Shown here: positions 6,559 through 13,845 of the stretch, piece by piece
How the letters are laid out: every line of letters begins with the position of its first letter
Numbering within the stretch: the first letter of the stretch is position 1
Source of the DNA: an uncultured Lachnospiraceae bacterium
Lineage (GTDB): Bacteria > Bacillota > Clostridia > Lachnospirales > Lachnospiraceae
Assembly (NCBI GenBank): GCA_949155905.1
Contig: CASCWU010000031.1
Coordinates: 1 to 35,696 of the forward strand
Direction of reading: 5' to 3'
DNA length: 35,696 nt
The notes under the pieces: generated by a model
What the model saw: only the letters and a program-made list of their open reading frames with translations
Databases searched by the model: none
What the model was told of the DNA's origin: nothing
Made by a program: the position numbers and the translations under genes

Positions 6559-8061
6559 ATGGTTGAAATTGGGATAAACTTCCTGTATAATGATGGCAGG
6601 AGACGGAAAGGAGGATATTCGCCTATTATCTGGTTAGGGAAATACCGTATCGAAACAATGCTGGGAGGAGCCGGCAGCGGAGAAGTGTTTTTGGCGGAGC
6701 ATGTAAAGCTGCAGGCAAGGAGGGTGATCAAGCGCATCAGAAAGGGTCATCCCTTCTACCGGCAGCTTGCAGGCGAAGCAGAAATACTAAAGAGGTTAAA
6801 GCATCCGGGTGTGCCGTATCTTCATGATGTAGAAGAGGACGATCAGTATCTCTATTTGATCGAGGAGTTCATAGAAGGTACATCTCTTGAGAACATGGTT
6901 CTTTCTGATAGATTAAAGGAACATCAGATTGTTCACATTTCACTGCAAATCTGTATTATTATCCAATATCTGCACCAACAGAATCCGCCTATTTACTATC
7001 TGGATTTAAAACCAGAGCATGTTATGCTGTCCGAGGGAACGGTTCGGCTGATCGATTTTGGTTCAGCCGTCCAGCCAGAAAAAACAGAAGAAAGCTGTGT
7101 GCCGGAGCTGTATTTAGGGACAGGGGGCTATGCGCCGCCGGAGCTGTACCAGGATAAAACAGCCGGAGCGTACAGCGATATCTATGAGATTGGCAGCCTT
7201 TTGTATTTTTTGCTCACAGGTACTGTTTTTTCTGCTTCTACAAAAACGTGGGAGAATGGACGGTATCCTTGTACCAGGAAGCTATGGAGGCTTGTGAAAA
7301 ATTGTCTGCAGCCCGATCCAAAGCATCGTCCGGGCATGGAACGGCTGCTTGGAGTTTTGGAGGAGCTGGAACAGACAAATGGCTTTAGAGGGCCGAAATG
7401 GTTAAAATGGTCAGATAAAGAAAAGAAAAAGACAAATGCTGTCTCCTTTGGGAAGCGGGTGATTGGATTGATAGGAACACATCCAGGAGCCGGCGTCACC
7501 CACATCAGTCTTTTACTTACATTTTATCTGGCAGAGGCGACAGGAAAGTCCGTTGCCTATCTGGAATACAATCGTCATGGGGACTGTAGCCGGTTTTTGG
7601 CACGGCTTTCCGGTAATGCACATACATCCTGCAAAAAGGAGCTGACGGAAAAACTCTGTCATACTGGATGGAAGGGAAAAGCTGATTTGTTTCCTGCGAT
7701 TACGGCAGAGGGTCTGACGGAACTGCTGAATGAGGAGTATGCGTATTATGTGATTGATTTTGGCTGCGAGTTGGAGGAATGCTTAGCGGAATATCTGCGC
7801 TGCGAAGATAAAATAGTGGTGGCACAATTAACCGAGTGGAAGCTGGACGAATTGGAACGGTTTCAAATAAGGGAAAAGGAGACTCACAGACAGAGCCGCT
7901 GTCACTATTTTTATAATTTGGCTACAGAGGCACAAGGGAAGAGGGCAGAGAGGGCAGGGGATTGTTTTCCCTGGGAAGGGGACGTCTGCCGTCCCTCTGA
8001 CCGTGCCAGAAGGCTGTTTGCAGAAGCATTGGCTCGGGCTAAAAAGGGTTCTCACTTCTAA
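6559..8061 (+). CDS. Serine/threonine protein kinase fused to a degenerate ParA/MinD-like domain
   Basis: 500 residues from ATG 6559. Residues about 27-275 form a Hanks-type kinase: LGKYRIETMLGGAGSGEVFLAEH (Gly loop), RRVIKRI (ATP lysine), YYLDLKPEHVML (catalytic Asp), IDFGSA (DFG) and GYAPPELY (APE). It lacks the HRD arginine, and the usual Mg-binding Asn of DxKPxN is His, so activity is uncertain. Residues about 300-470 look like a ParA/MinD-type P-loop domain: IGLIGTHPGAGVTHISLLL occupies the Walker A place but lacks both lysines. No membrane helix or PASTA domain. The start is doubtful: TTGAAA-17-TATAAT (6563-6591) lies inside the frame, and AAGGAGG (6608-6614) is followed 10 bases later by an in-frame ATT (6625), while ATG 6559 has no ribosome site. 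The kinase homology begins just after 6625. Followed by a small acidic protein gene. Confidence 0.82.
   Translation: MVEIGINFLYNDGRRRKGGYSPIIWLGKYRIETMLGGAGSGEVFLAEHVKLQARRVIKRIRKGHPFYRQLAGEAEILKRLKHPGVPYLHDVEEDDQYLYLIEEFIEGTSLENMVLSDRLKEHQIVHISLQICIIIQYLHQQNPPIYYLDLKPEHVMLSEGTVRLIDFGSAVQPEKTEESCVPELYLGTGGYAPPELYQDKTAGAYSDIYEIGSLLYFLLTGTVFSASTKTWENGRYPCTRKLWRLVKNCLQPDPKHRPGMERLLGVLEELEQTNGFRGPKWLKWSDKEKKKTNAVSFGKRVIGLIGTHPGAGVTHISLLLTFYLAEATGKSVAYLEYNRHGDCSRFLARLSGNAHTSCKKELTEKLCHTGWKGKADLFPAITAEGLTELLNEEYAYYVIDFGCELEECLAEYLRCEDKIVVAQLTEWKLDELERFQIREKETHRQSRCHYFYNLATEAQGKRAERAGDCFPWEGDVCRPSDRARRLFAEALARAKKGSHF
6563..6614 (+). promoter_or_regulatory. Strong promoter and ribosome site inside the annotated kinase start
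   Basis: TTGAAA (6563-6568), 17-base spacer, TATAAT (6586-6591), then AAGGAGG (6608-6614). The transcript would start near 6598. No ATG, GTG or TTG in the kinase frame follows at useful distance; ATT at 6625-6627 does. Confidence 0.6.
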
Positions 8062-8090
8062 AAACAGTGAAGAACAGAACAAAAAAGATT

Positions 8091-8165
8091 GGAAAAGCAG
8101 GGAGGCGGCATATCACAAAGAGCCTGTTTGATTTGGGCAAAGACGCACCTGTCTCCTGCTTTTCC
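8091..8165 (+). repeat. Inverted repeat in the spacer after the kinase gene
   Basis: GGAAAAGCAGGGAG (8091-8104) is complementary, with one bulged G, to CTCCTGCTTTTCC (8153-8165), 48 bases apart. The enclosed sequence is not recognised. It ends just before the ribosome site of the next gene, so it may shape translation or mRNA stability. Confidence 0.5.
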
Positions 8166-8185
8166 GATAGGGGAGGGGAATACAG

Positions 8186-8395
8186 GTGGAAGAAAGAACC
8201 CGCTATTTATTACAGCGTTTATGCGATGCGTGGGGAAGAGGGGCTGCTATTTACAAGGACGGAAAAAAGCTGTCCGGGATTCCGGAGTTTGGGAGTTTGA
8301 TGGAGGACAGCAGCTATATGATGGATGTAGAGGATGACGACTGCGGTGAGATCATCCGAATTAATTTCCAAAAACTTAATAAAGAAATTATATGA
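8186..8395 (+). CDS. Small acidic protein of unknown function
   Basis: 69 residues starting at GTG 8186, with GGGGAGGGG ending at 8178, 7 bases upstream. I do not recognise a family. The N-terminal half (TRYLLQRLCDAWGRGAAIYKDGKKL) looks like a helix plus a short turn; the second half contains a cluster of acidic residues (DVEDDDCGEIIRI). The composition and ribosome site make it a more credible gene than the two overlapping frames at 8067-8300 and 8089-8337. It probably shares a transcript with the kinase gene, ending at the terminator eight bases later, so a role as partner or substrate of the kinase is possible but unproven. Confidence 0.6.
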   Translation: MEERTRYLLQRLCDAWGRGAAIYKDGKKLSGIPEFGSLMEDSSYMMDVEDDDCGEIIRINFQKLNKEII

Positions 8396-8420
8396 CATCC
8401 AGAAAAAAAGATGGTATACT
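8392..8420 (+). promoter_or_regulatory. Promoter of the GH18-cwlD group, nested in a terminator
   Basis: ATGACA (8392-8397), 17-base spacer, TATACT (8415-8420). The -10 box lies in the left arm of the terminator hairpin and the predicted start (about 8427) falls in its loop. Transcripts from this promoter therefore cannot form the hairpin. Confidence 0.55.
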
Positions 8421-8448
8421 GTCAGAGGACGGTATATCATCTTTTTTT
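8403..8448 (+). terminator. Intrinsic terminator after the kinase group
   Basis: A 21-base arm at 8403-8423 (A-run, GATGGTATACTGTC) pairs fully, with two G-U pairs, with 8428-8448 (GACGGTATATCATC, T-run). The loop is AGAG. Confidence 0.9.
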
Positions 8449-8474
8449 GGAGGACACACACAAGGGAGGTAACG

Positions 8475-10193
8475 ATGAAGAAACGACGGATAATAACAGG
8501 AGGAATACTGGTTGTCTTGATACTGGCAGGCTTTTTGGCCGCCTTTTGGATTGGCATTTGGGTAGAGCAGAATACGCCGACGAAGGAGGTCATGAGTCTG
8601 GGGCAGTATTATGAGGCAGGCGAGGACGAGGTGGTGGTTGTGTTAGACACAGAGCTTTCCTCGGAGCGGGGGAAGGTATTGGAGGAACGGGTATATCTGC
8701 CCCTTGAGATGGTGCAGGAGCGGTTTCTGCCCAGACTGTATGTGGATCGCTATGAGGATCTGGTGCTGCTGACTACTCCGACACAGGTCTTTTGTTATCC
8801 GTTTGGCAGTACCTCCTATACGGTGAATGAGGTGTCCCAGGAAATGGGGTATCCCGTAGCACAGGAGATCGAAGGAAGCGTCTGGATTGCGTTAGACTTT
8901 CTGCTGCAGGAGGTGGATCTGGAGGCCGTTTTCACCAAAACGGGAGGCACAGGGTTTCCAGGGCGGTTGGTACTATTTACAAAGTCCGGGGAATACGTGC
9001 AGAAGAAGGCCGGGCGCGATACGCAGGTACGGATAAAGCCAAGTGTCAAAAGCGAGATTTTAAAGGAATTGCCGGAGGGCGAGCAGCTTTTGGTGCTTTC
9101 GGAGGAGGAAGGCTTTGACCGTGTGTTGACCGGGGACGGGATTTTAGGCTATGTCCGCAGGAAGCATCTGCAGGACGATACGTTGTTGCAAAAGGAATTT
9201 GCCGGACGTCCGATTGACGAACGTGAGGCCTATACCTCGGTAAAGCAGGAAGAGCCAATCGTTCTGGTATGGCATCAGGTTTTTAACCAGACAGCCAATT
9301 CCTATCTGGCGGACAAGTTAGAGCAGACGGAGGGGGTCAATGTGATTTCGCCGACCTGGTTTGGGATCGAGGACGACAGCGGGAAGCTGACGACTCTGGC
9401 GAATCAGGACTATGTCAACCTGGCGCACAGCCGCGGAATACAGGTCTGGCCGATTGTCAATGATTTTACCAAGGGAATCAATTATGACTGGATATTCGGC
9501 AGTGAGACAGGGCGGCGGAATCTGATCAATAACCTGTTTTATTTTATCTATACCTATGACCTGGACGGAATCAACATCGACTTCGAGAATATTACGGCGG
9601 AAAATTGCAGAGGCTATATCCAGTTTTTACGGGAATTTTCCGTGGCCTGCCGGAACGAGGGCATTGTGCTGTCGGTGGACAATTACGTGCCGATGGCGCA
9701 TACAGCCTTTTACGACCGGGCTGAGCAGGGCGTTCTGGCGGATTATGTGATGGTGATGGCATATGACGAGCATTACGCAGGCTCCCCGGAGGCTGGTTCT
9801 GTTTCTTCGCGTTCCTGGGTAGAGCGTGGGATTACGGCTACGATAGAAGAGGTGCCGACAGAAAAGCTGATTGTCGGGCTGCCGTTTTATACCAGGCTTT
9901 GGAAGGAGCAGGAGGACGGAAAGCTTTCCTCCGAGGCTTGCTCTATGAATGCCGGGCTGAACCTTTTGACAGAGCAGAAGGTGACACCGGCCTGGGACGA
10001 GGAAACCGGGCAGTATTATGGCTCCTATCGTTTGGAAGGGACAACGTATCGGATCTGGCTGGAGGAGGAGCGTTCTATGGCAGTGAAGCTGGGAGTGGTT
10101 TCCGGCTATCCGGTAGGAGGCGTTGCTTTTTGGAAGCTAGGCTTGGAGCGGGAGGATGTCTGGGCAGAAATCCAAAGCTGGAAGGAGAGGTAG
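8475..10193 (+). CDS. Glycoside hydrolase family 18 protein with SH3-like domain, membrane-anchored (YaaH-like)
   Basis: 572 residues from ATG 8475, 5 bases after AAGGGAGG (8462-8469); the open frame reaching back to 8334 runs through a terminator and is not coding. One N-terminal membrane segment (about residues 5-27) anchors or exports it. Residues about 65-180 resemble a copper-amine-oxidase-N-like domain (LPLEMVQERFLPRLYVDRYEDLVLL), then an SH3-type repeat (about 180-235; VRIKPSVKSEILKELPEGEQL). The GH18 barrel (about 255-570) contains DGINIDFE at 364-371 with E371 as catalytic acid, and MAYDEHYAGS. By family such enzymes hydrolyse N-acetylglucosamine-containing polymers, and YaaH-type members act on spore cortex or cell wall. 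It is the first gene of the group with cwlD and a cyclophilin lipoprotein. Confidence 0.88.
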   Translation: MKKRRIITGGILVVLILAGFLAAFWIGIWVEQNTPTKEVMSLGQYYEAGEDEVVVVLDTELSSERGKVLEERVYLPLEMVQERFLPRLYVDRYEDLVLLTTPTQVFCYPFGSTSYTVNEVSQEMGYPVAQEIEGSVWIALDFLLQEVDLEAVFTKTGGTGFPGRLVLFTKSGEYVQKKAGRDTQVRIKPSVKSEILKELPEGEQLLVLSEEEGFDRVLTGDGILGYVRRKHLQDDTLLQKEFAGRPIDEREAYTSVKQEEPIVLVWHQVFNQTANSYLADKLEQTEGVNVISPTWFGIEDDSGKLTTLANQDYVNLAHSRGIQVWPIVNDFTKGINYDWIFGSETGRRNLINNLFYFIYTYDLDGINIDFENITAENCRGYIQFLREFSVACRNEGIVLSVDNYVPMAHTAFYDRAEQGVLADYVMVMAYDEHYAGSPEAGSVSSRSWVERGITATIEEVPTEKLIVGLPFYTRLWKEQEDGKLSSEACSMNAGLNLLTEQKVTPAWDEETGQYYGSYRLEGTTYRIWLEEERSMAVKLGVVSGYPVGGVAFWKLGLEREDVWAEIQSWKER

Positions 10194-10257
10194 AGGCCAG
10201 CTTTTGGAATGGAATTAGGACTGGTTTCATAGAATAATAAAAAACCGAAATGACGGG

Positions 10258-10998
10258 ATGTCTATGAAACAGAGAAGCAGCCAGGGCATCAGAGATCTGC
10301 TTCAGGCGAGGAAGGAACGAATCCTGCTGCCTGTTATCGTCTTGCTGCTGATAGCGGCAATGCTGTCTGTGAAAACGGTCTATACGACACTGAATGAAGC
10401 AGAGGGAGACACCAGACGGTGGTTGGTGGTGATCGATCCGGGACACGGTGGCTTTGATCCGGGAAAGGTCGGAGTAGGCGAGGTGCTGGAAAAGGATATC
10501 AACTTGGCGATCTCCTTAAAGCTAAAGGCTCTTTTAGAGCAAAATGACGTCACGGTAGTGATGACCAGAGAGAAGGACGAGGGACTTTCCAAAAGCGGAG
10601 AGAGCAGCAAAAAAAATTCGGATATGCGCAACCGGGTAGGGCAGGTCAATAGAGCGGGCGCTGATGTAGCTGTCAGCATTCACCAAAACAGCTTTACCGA
10701 AAGCTCTTCTCGAGGGGCGCAGGTATTTTACCATGGCAATTCAGAGGAGGGAAAGGTGCTGGCGGAAATTTTGCAGGAGCAGCTAAAGGAAACGCTTCAG
10801 GACGGGAATCACCGTATGGCAAAATCCAATGACAGCTATTATATGCTGAAAAAAACGGAATGTCCCTTTGCTATTGTGGAATGCGGCTTTCTTTCCAATC
10901 CAGACGAGGCGGCGCTGTTGCAGGAGGAAAGCTATCAGGAGAAGGTGGCGTGGGCGATTCATTTGGGGATTTTACAATATTTAAACAAAGAGCCGTAA
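10258..10998 (+). CDS. cwlD: N-acetylmuramoyl-L-alanine amidase, CwlD type
   Basis: 246 residues, usual CwlD length. One N-terminal membrane segment (about 22-42) is followed by an Amidase_3 zinc domain. Visible zinc and catalytic residues are H63 in DPGHGG, E78 in LEKDINL, H142 in SIHQNSF and E208 in IVECGFLSN. By family it removes the peptide side chain from muramic acid so that muramic-delta-lactam can form in the spore cortex; a more general wall amidase is the alternative. The ribosome site is weak, and ATG 10264 is an equally possible start. It follows the GH18 gene by 64 bases and probably shares its transcript, consistent with a role in spore or wall remodelling. Confidence 0.87.
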   Translation: MSMKQRSSQGIRDLLQARKERILLPVIVLLLIAAMLSVKTVYTTLNEAEGDTRRWLVVIDPGHGGFDPGKVGVGEVLEKDINLAISLKLKALLEQNDVTVVMTREKDEGLSKSGESSKKNSDMRNRVGQVNRAGADVAVSIHQNSFTESSSRGAQVFYHGNSEEGKVLAEILQEQLKETLQDGNHRMAKSNDSYYMLKKTECPFAIVECGFLSNPDEAALLQEESYQEKVAWAIHLGILQYLNKEP

Positions 10999-11079
10999 CC
11001 GGATTTAGGAAGCAATCAGGGCAGAAGGGAATAGACAGAAGGGAAAATGAGTTGCACGGGCGGCAGAATGGAGGAAATG

Positions 11080-11670
11080 ATGAGATACAAGTTAGGTTTG
11101 TTTTTTGCGTTGATATTGCTATCTACGTTGGCACTGGCAGGATGCGGGAAAAAGGGTGCATCCGGAAAGCATCAGGTGGAAATCGAGGTTGAGAATTATG
11201 GTACGATAAAGCTGGAGCTGGATGCAGATGCAGCGCCGATTACCGTGGAAAACTTTGTGAAGCTGGCAGAGGATGGCTTTTATGATGGCTTGACGTTTCA
11301 TAGAGTAGTAAGGGATTTTATGATTCAGGGCGGTGATCCGAACGGAAACGGAAGCGGCGGCTCCGAGGAAACCATCAAAGGGGAATTTTCCGAAAACGGC
11401 GTCGAAAACTCCCTGTCTCATACGAGAGGAGCCATTTCTATGGCACGAAGTGACGATATGGACAGCGCCAGCTCTCAGTTTTTTATCGTTCATAAGGACA
11501 GTACCTTTTTAGATGGAAAATATGCAGCATTTGGTTATGTGACAGAAGGGATCGAAGTTGTGGATCAAATCGTAGAAGAGGTATTGCAGTATCCATTGGC
11601 AGATGAAAGGATGGGACTGGTAGAGACAGAGCATCAGCCTGTGATCAAAAGCATTACAGTGGTAAAATGA
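11080..11670 (+). CDS. Cyclophilin-type peptidyl-prolyl isomerase, lipoprotein
   Basis: 196 residues from ATG 11080. This start gives a clean lipoprotein signal (MRYKLG, hydrophobic core, LALAGC lipobox) and has GGAGG (11070-11074) 5 bases upstream; ATG 11047 would add 11 polar residues before the signal. The mature part is a single cyclophilin domain: VEIEVENYGTIKLEL, ENFVKLAEDGFYDGLTFHRVV (active-site Arg), FMIQGGDPNGNGSGG, GAISMARS and SSQFFIV. It would catalyse cis-trans proline isomerisation of exported proteins on the outer face of the membrane. It is the last gene of the GH18-cwlD group and ends at a strong terminator. Confidence 0.93.
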   Translation: MRYKLGLFFALILLSTLALAGCGKKGASGKHQVEIEVENYGTIKLELDADAAPITVENFVKLAEDGFYDGLTFHRVVRDFMIQGGDPNGNGSGGSEETIKGEFSENGVENSLSHTRGAISMARSDDMDSASSQFFIVHKDSTFLDGKYAAFGYVTEGIEVVDQIVEEVLQYPLADERMGLVETEHQPVIKSITVVK

Positions 11671-11676
11671 CAATAC

Positions 11677-11715
11677 GAAAAGCAGCAGGAAGCGCGGACG
11701 CTCCTGCTGCTTTTC
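11677..11715. terminator. Bidirectional terminator between the cyclophilin gene and the tRNA genes
   Basis: GAAAAGCAGCAGGA (11677-11690) pairs with TCCTGCTGCTTTTC (11702-11715), and AGCG/CGCT extends the stem to a CGGA loop. It can end the plus-strand operon and the minus-strand tRNA transcript. Confidence 0.85.
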
Positions 11716-11769
11716 ATACAGAAGAACAAAGTAACTAGATATTGGCAAAATTAACAAAAAAAGAAGAAA

Positions 11770-11843
11770 TGGAAGTAATGGGGCTCGAACCCATGACCTC
11801 TCGCGTGTGAGGCGAACGCTCATCCCAGCTGAGCTATACTTCC
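11770..11843 (-). tRNA. tRNA-Val (anticodon CAC)
   Basis: Cloverleaf on the minus strand: acceptor GGAAGTA/TACTTCC with discriminator A, D arm GCTCAGCTGGGATGAGC, anticodon stem TTCGC/GCGAG with loop CTCACAC (anticodon CAC, reads GTG), variable AGGTC, and T arm ATGGG-TTCGAGC-CCCAT. CCA is not encoded. Confidence 0.95.
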
Positions 11844-11849
11844 TGAGGA

Positions 11850-11922
11850 TGGAGTATACGGGACTTGAACCCGTGACCTCCACACTGCCAGTGTGGCGCG
11901 CTCCCAACTGCGCTAATACCCC
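11850..11922 (-). tRNA. tRNA-Ala (anticodon GGC)
   Basis: Cloverleaf on the minus strand: acceptor GGGGTAT/ATACTCC containing the G3-U70 pair that marks tRNA-Ala, anticodon stem CCACA/TGTGG with loop CTGGCAG (anticodon GGC, reads GCC), T arm ACGGG-TTCAAGT-CCCGT, and discriminator A. CCA is not encoded. Six bases separate it from tRNA-Val; they share one promoter. Confidence 0.95.
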
Positions 11923-11951
11923 AAACGAAAAACGGAAAAGCTTACTTTCTT

Positions 11952-11980
11952 AGTATAGCATGTTTTAGAGGGGATGTAAA
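11952..11980 (-). promoter_or_regulatory. Promoter of the tRNA-Ala/tRNA-Val unit
   Basis: Minus strand TTTACA (11980-11975), 17-base spacer, TATACT (11957-11952). Confidence 0.8.
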
Positions 11981-12010
11981 GAAAAAATTTCTTCAGAAAA
12001 AATTTCTTCA
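11981..12010. repeat. Perfect 15-bp tandem repeat between divergent promoters
   Basis: GAAAAAATTTCTTCA occurs twice in direct succession (11981-11995 and 11996-12010). Each unit includes a GAAA..TTTC dyad. It lies between the -35 boxes of the tRNA unit and the helicase gene. Confidence 0.9.
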
Positions 12011-12032
12011 GAAAAGTTTTCTTTCTAAAAAT

Positions 12033-12062
12033 TTGACAGAAAGTGTTTGGGTGTGATATAGT
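12033..12062 (+). promoter_or_regulatory. Promoter of the DEAD-box helicase gene
   Basis: TTGACA (12033-12038), 18-base spacer, TATAGT (12057-12062). Confidence 0.75.
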
Positions 12063-12109
12063 CGTATGGTTAAGGAAGGGTAATAGAAGAAAGGAAATTG
12101 GTGAATTGA

Positions 12110-13738
12110 TTGAGATTTGAAGAATTTGGAATTAACGCAAAGCTCCTGCGGGGAATTGCGGATATGGGCTTTGAGGAAACGACTCCTATCCAGGAAAGGG
12201 CGATTCCGGTCGTGCTTTCCGGGGCAGATGTGATCGGGCAGGCACAGACGGGAACAGGAAAAACAGCCGCCTTTGCTGTACCGATTTTAGAGAGAATAAA
12301 TCCGTCGGACAGGCATTTGCAGGCGATTGTCCTGTGTCCGACCAGGGAACTATGTATTCAGGTGGCGGGAGAGTTCCGCAAGCTGTGCAAATATACACAT
12401 AGTATCAAGCTGCTTCCAATCTACGGAGGACAGGATATTGTAAAGCAGATTCGTTCCCTAAAGGGCGGTGTGCAGATCGTCATTGGGACTCCGGGACGTG
12501 TGATGGATCATATGCGCCGGAAAACCGTGCGGTTTGAGCATATTCAGATGGTAGTGTTAGACGAAGCGGACGAAATGTTAAATATGGGCTTCCGGGAGGA
12601 TATTGAGACGATTTTAAAGGAAACGCCAGAGGAACGTCAGACGGTGCTGTTTTCCGCTACGATGCCTAAGCCGATTTTAGAGATTGCCGCGATGTATCAA
12701 AAGGATGCTCAAACGATCCGTGTCGTGAAAAAGGAGCTGACCGTTGCCAATATCGATCAGTATTATTATGAGGTCAGGCCAAAGAATAAGGATGAAATTT
12801 TATCCAGGCTGCTGGATATTTACAACCCGAATCTTTCTATTGTTTTTTGCAATACGAAAAAGAAGGTCGATGAGGTAGCGTGCGAGCTGCAAAACCGCGG
12901 CTATTTTGCCGAAGGGCTCCATGGGGATATGAAGCAGGCGCAGCGGGATCGCGTGATGGAAAATTTCCGCAAGGGTAAGACAGAGATTCTCATTGCAACG
13001 GATGTAGCAGCGAGAGGGATTGACGTAGATGATGTAGATATTGTGTTTAATTATGATATTCCGCAGGATGACGAGTATTACGTTCACCGGATCGGACGTA
13101 CTGGACGTGCCGGAAAGACAGGGCTGGCGCTTTCCTTTGTCGTCGGGCGGGAGATTTACAAGCTCAAGGAAATCCAGCATTACTGCAAGACGAAGATTCG
13201 TTCCAAGCCGGTGCCGTCCTTAGACGACGTTACGCATACCAGGCTGGACAACCTCTTCCGCGAGCTGTCGGATATCATCGAAAACGAGGATCTGTCCAGT
13301 CTGATTTCCAGGCTGGAGGAAAAGTTGGATGAAGAGGATTATACGGCGCTTGATGTAGCGGCTGCTTTCTTAAAGAAACATCTGGATGCGAAAGAAAACA
13401 GCGCCGGAGAGACGGATCTGTTCGGTGATACCGGCGCTGAGGAAGGAATGGTGCGGCTCTTTATCAATATCGGCAAGCAGCAGCGTGTGACGCCAGGCAA
13501 TATTCTGGGCGCGATTGCCGGAGAATCCGGGATTCCGGGTAACCTTGTCGGCGCGATTGACATGTACGACCGCTATACCTTTGTCGAGGTGCCGAAGGAA
13601 ACAGCTTCTGAGGTATTAGAGGCGATGAAGCATGCCAAAATCAAAGGGCGCAGCATCAATATCGAGCCGGCCAGAAGCGGAGATACCCGTCAGGATTTCC
13701 GGGAAAACCGTGGAGGAGGACGAGGAGCGAGACGGTAG
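12110..13738 (+). CDS. DEAD-box ATP-dependent RNA helicase, CsdA/DeaD-like
   Basis: 542 residues. Helicase core motifs: Q-motif GFEETTPIQ (about 20-28), AQTGTGKT (45-52), PTREL (77-81), GTPGR (126-130), DEAD (151-154), SAT (182-184), ARGID and HRIGRTGRAG near 325. The C-terminal part (about 440-520; VRLFINIGKQQRVTPGNILGAI) is a DbpA/CsdA-type RNA-binding domain, and the chain ends in an RG-rich tail (GGGRGARR). By family it unwinds RNA duplexes in ribosome assembly, cold adaptation or mRNA turnover. The start is TTG at 12110: an in-frame TGA immediately precedes it, no ATG precedes the conserved FEEFG segment, and AAGGA lies 14 bases upstream, a weak and long spacing. The gene stands alone with its own promoter and terminator. 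Confidence 0.93.
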   Translation: MRFEEFGINAKLLRGIADMGFEETTPIQERAIPVVLSGADVIGQAQTGTGKTAAFAVPILERINPSDRHLQAIVLCPTRELCIQVAGEFRKLCKYTHSIKLLPIYGGQDIVKQIRSLKGGVQIVIGTPGRVMDHMRRKTVRFEHIQMVVLDEADEMLNMGFREDIETILKETPEERQTVLFSATMPKPILEIAAMYQKDAQTIRVVKKELTVANIDQYYYEVRPKNKDEILSRLLDIYNPNLSIVFCNTKKKVDEVACELQNRGYFAEGLHGDMKQAQRDRVMENFRKGKTEILIATDVAARGIDVDDVDIVFNYDIPQDDEYYVHRIGRTGRAGKTGLALSFVVGREIYKLKEIQHYCKTKIRSKPVPSLDDVTHTRLDNLFRELSDIIENEDLSSLISRLEEKLDEEDYTALDVAAAFLKKHLDAKENSAGETDLFGDTGAEEGMVRLFINIGKQQRVTPGNILGAIAGESGIPGNLVGAIDMYDRYTFVEVPKETASEVLEAMKHAKIKGRSINIEPARSGDTRQDFRENRGGGRGARR

Positions 13739-13795
13739 CGATTACACTATATAGAGAACAACGCGGGTGACACACAAGTCTGCCAGAACGATTAT

Positions 13796-13826
13796 AAAGA
13801 GACTTCAAAAAAGGAGTCTCTTTTTG
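13796..13826. terminator. Terminator between helicase and unknown gene
   Basis: AAAGAGACT (13796-13804) pairs with AGTCTCTTT (13815-13823), followed by a T-run. Flanking A/T runs allow use from both sides. Confidence 0.8.
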
Positions 13827-13845
13827 GTTTGCTGGATTTTTTTCC

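Noticed and set aside
8067..8337. Two small frames after the kinase gene
   Set aside because: Neither has a ribosome site, and both overlap the better supported 69-codon gene.
8334..8474. N-terminal extension of the GH18 protein
   Set aside because: It would be read through a strong terminator and before the ribosome site at 8462; ATG 8475 begins a proper signal-anchor.
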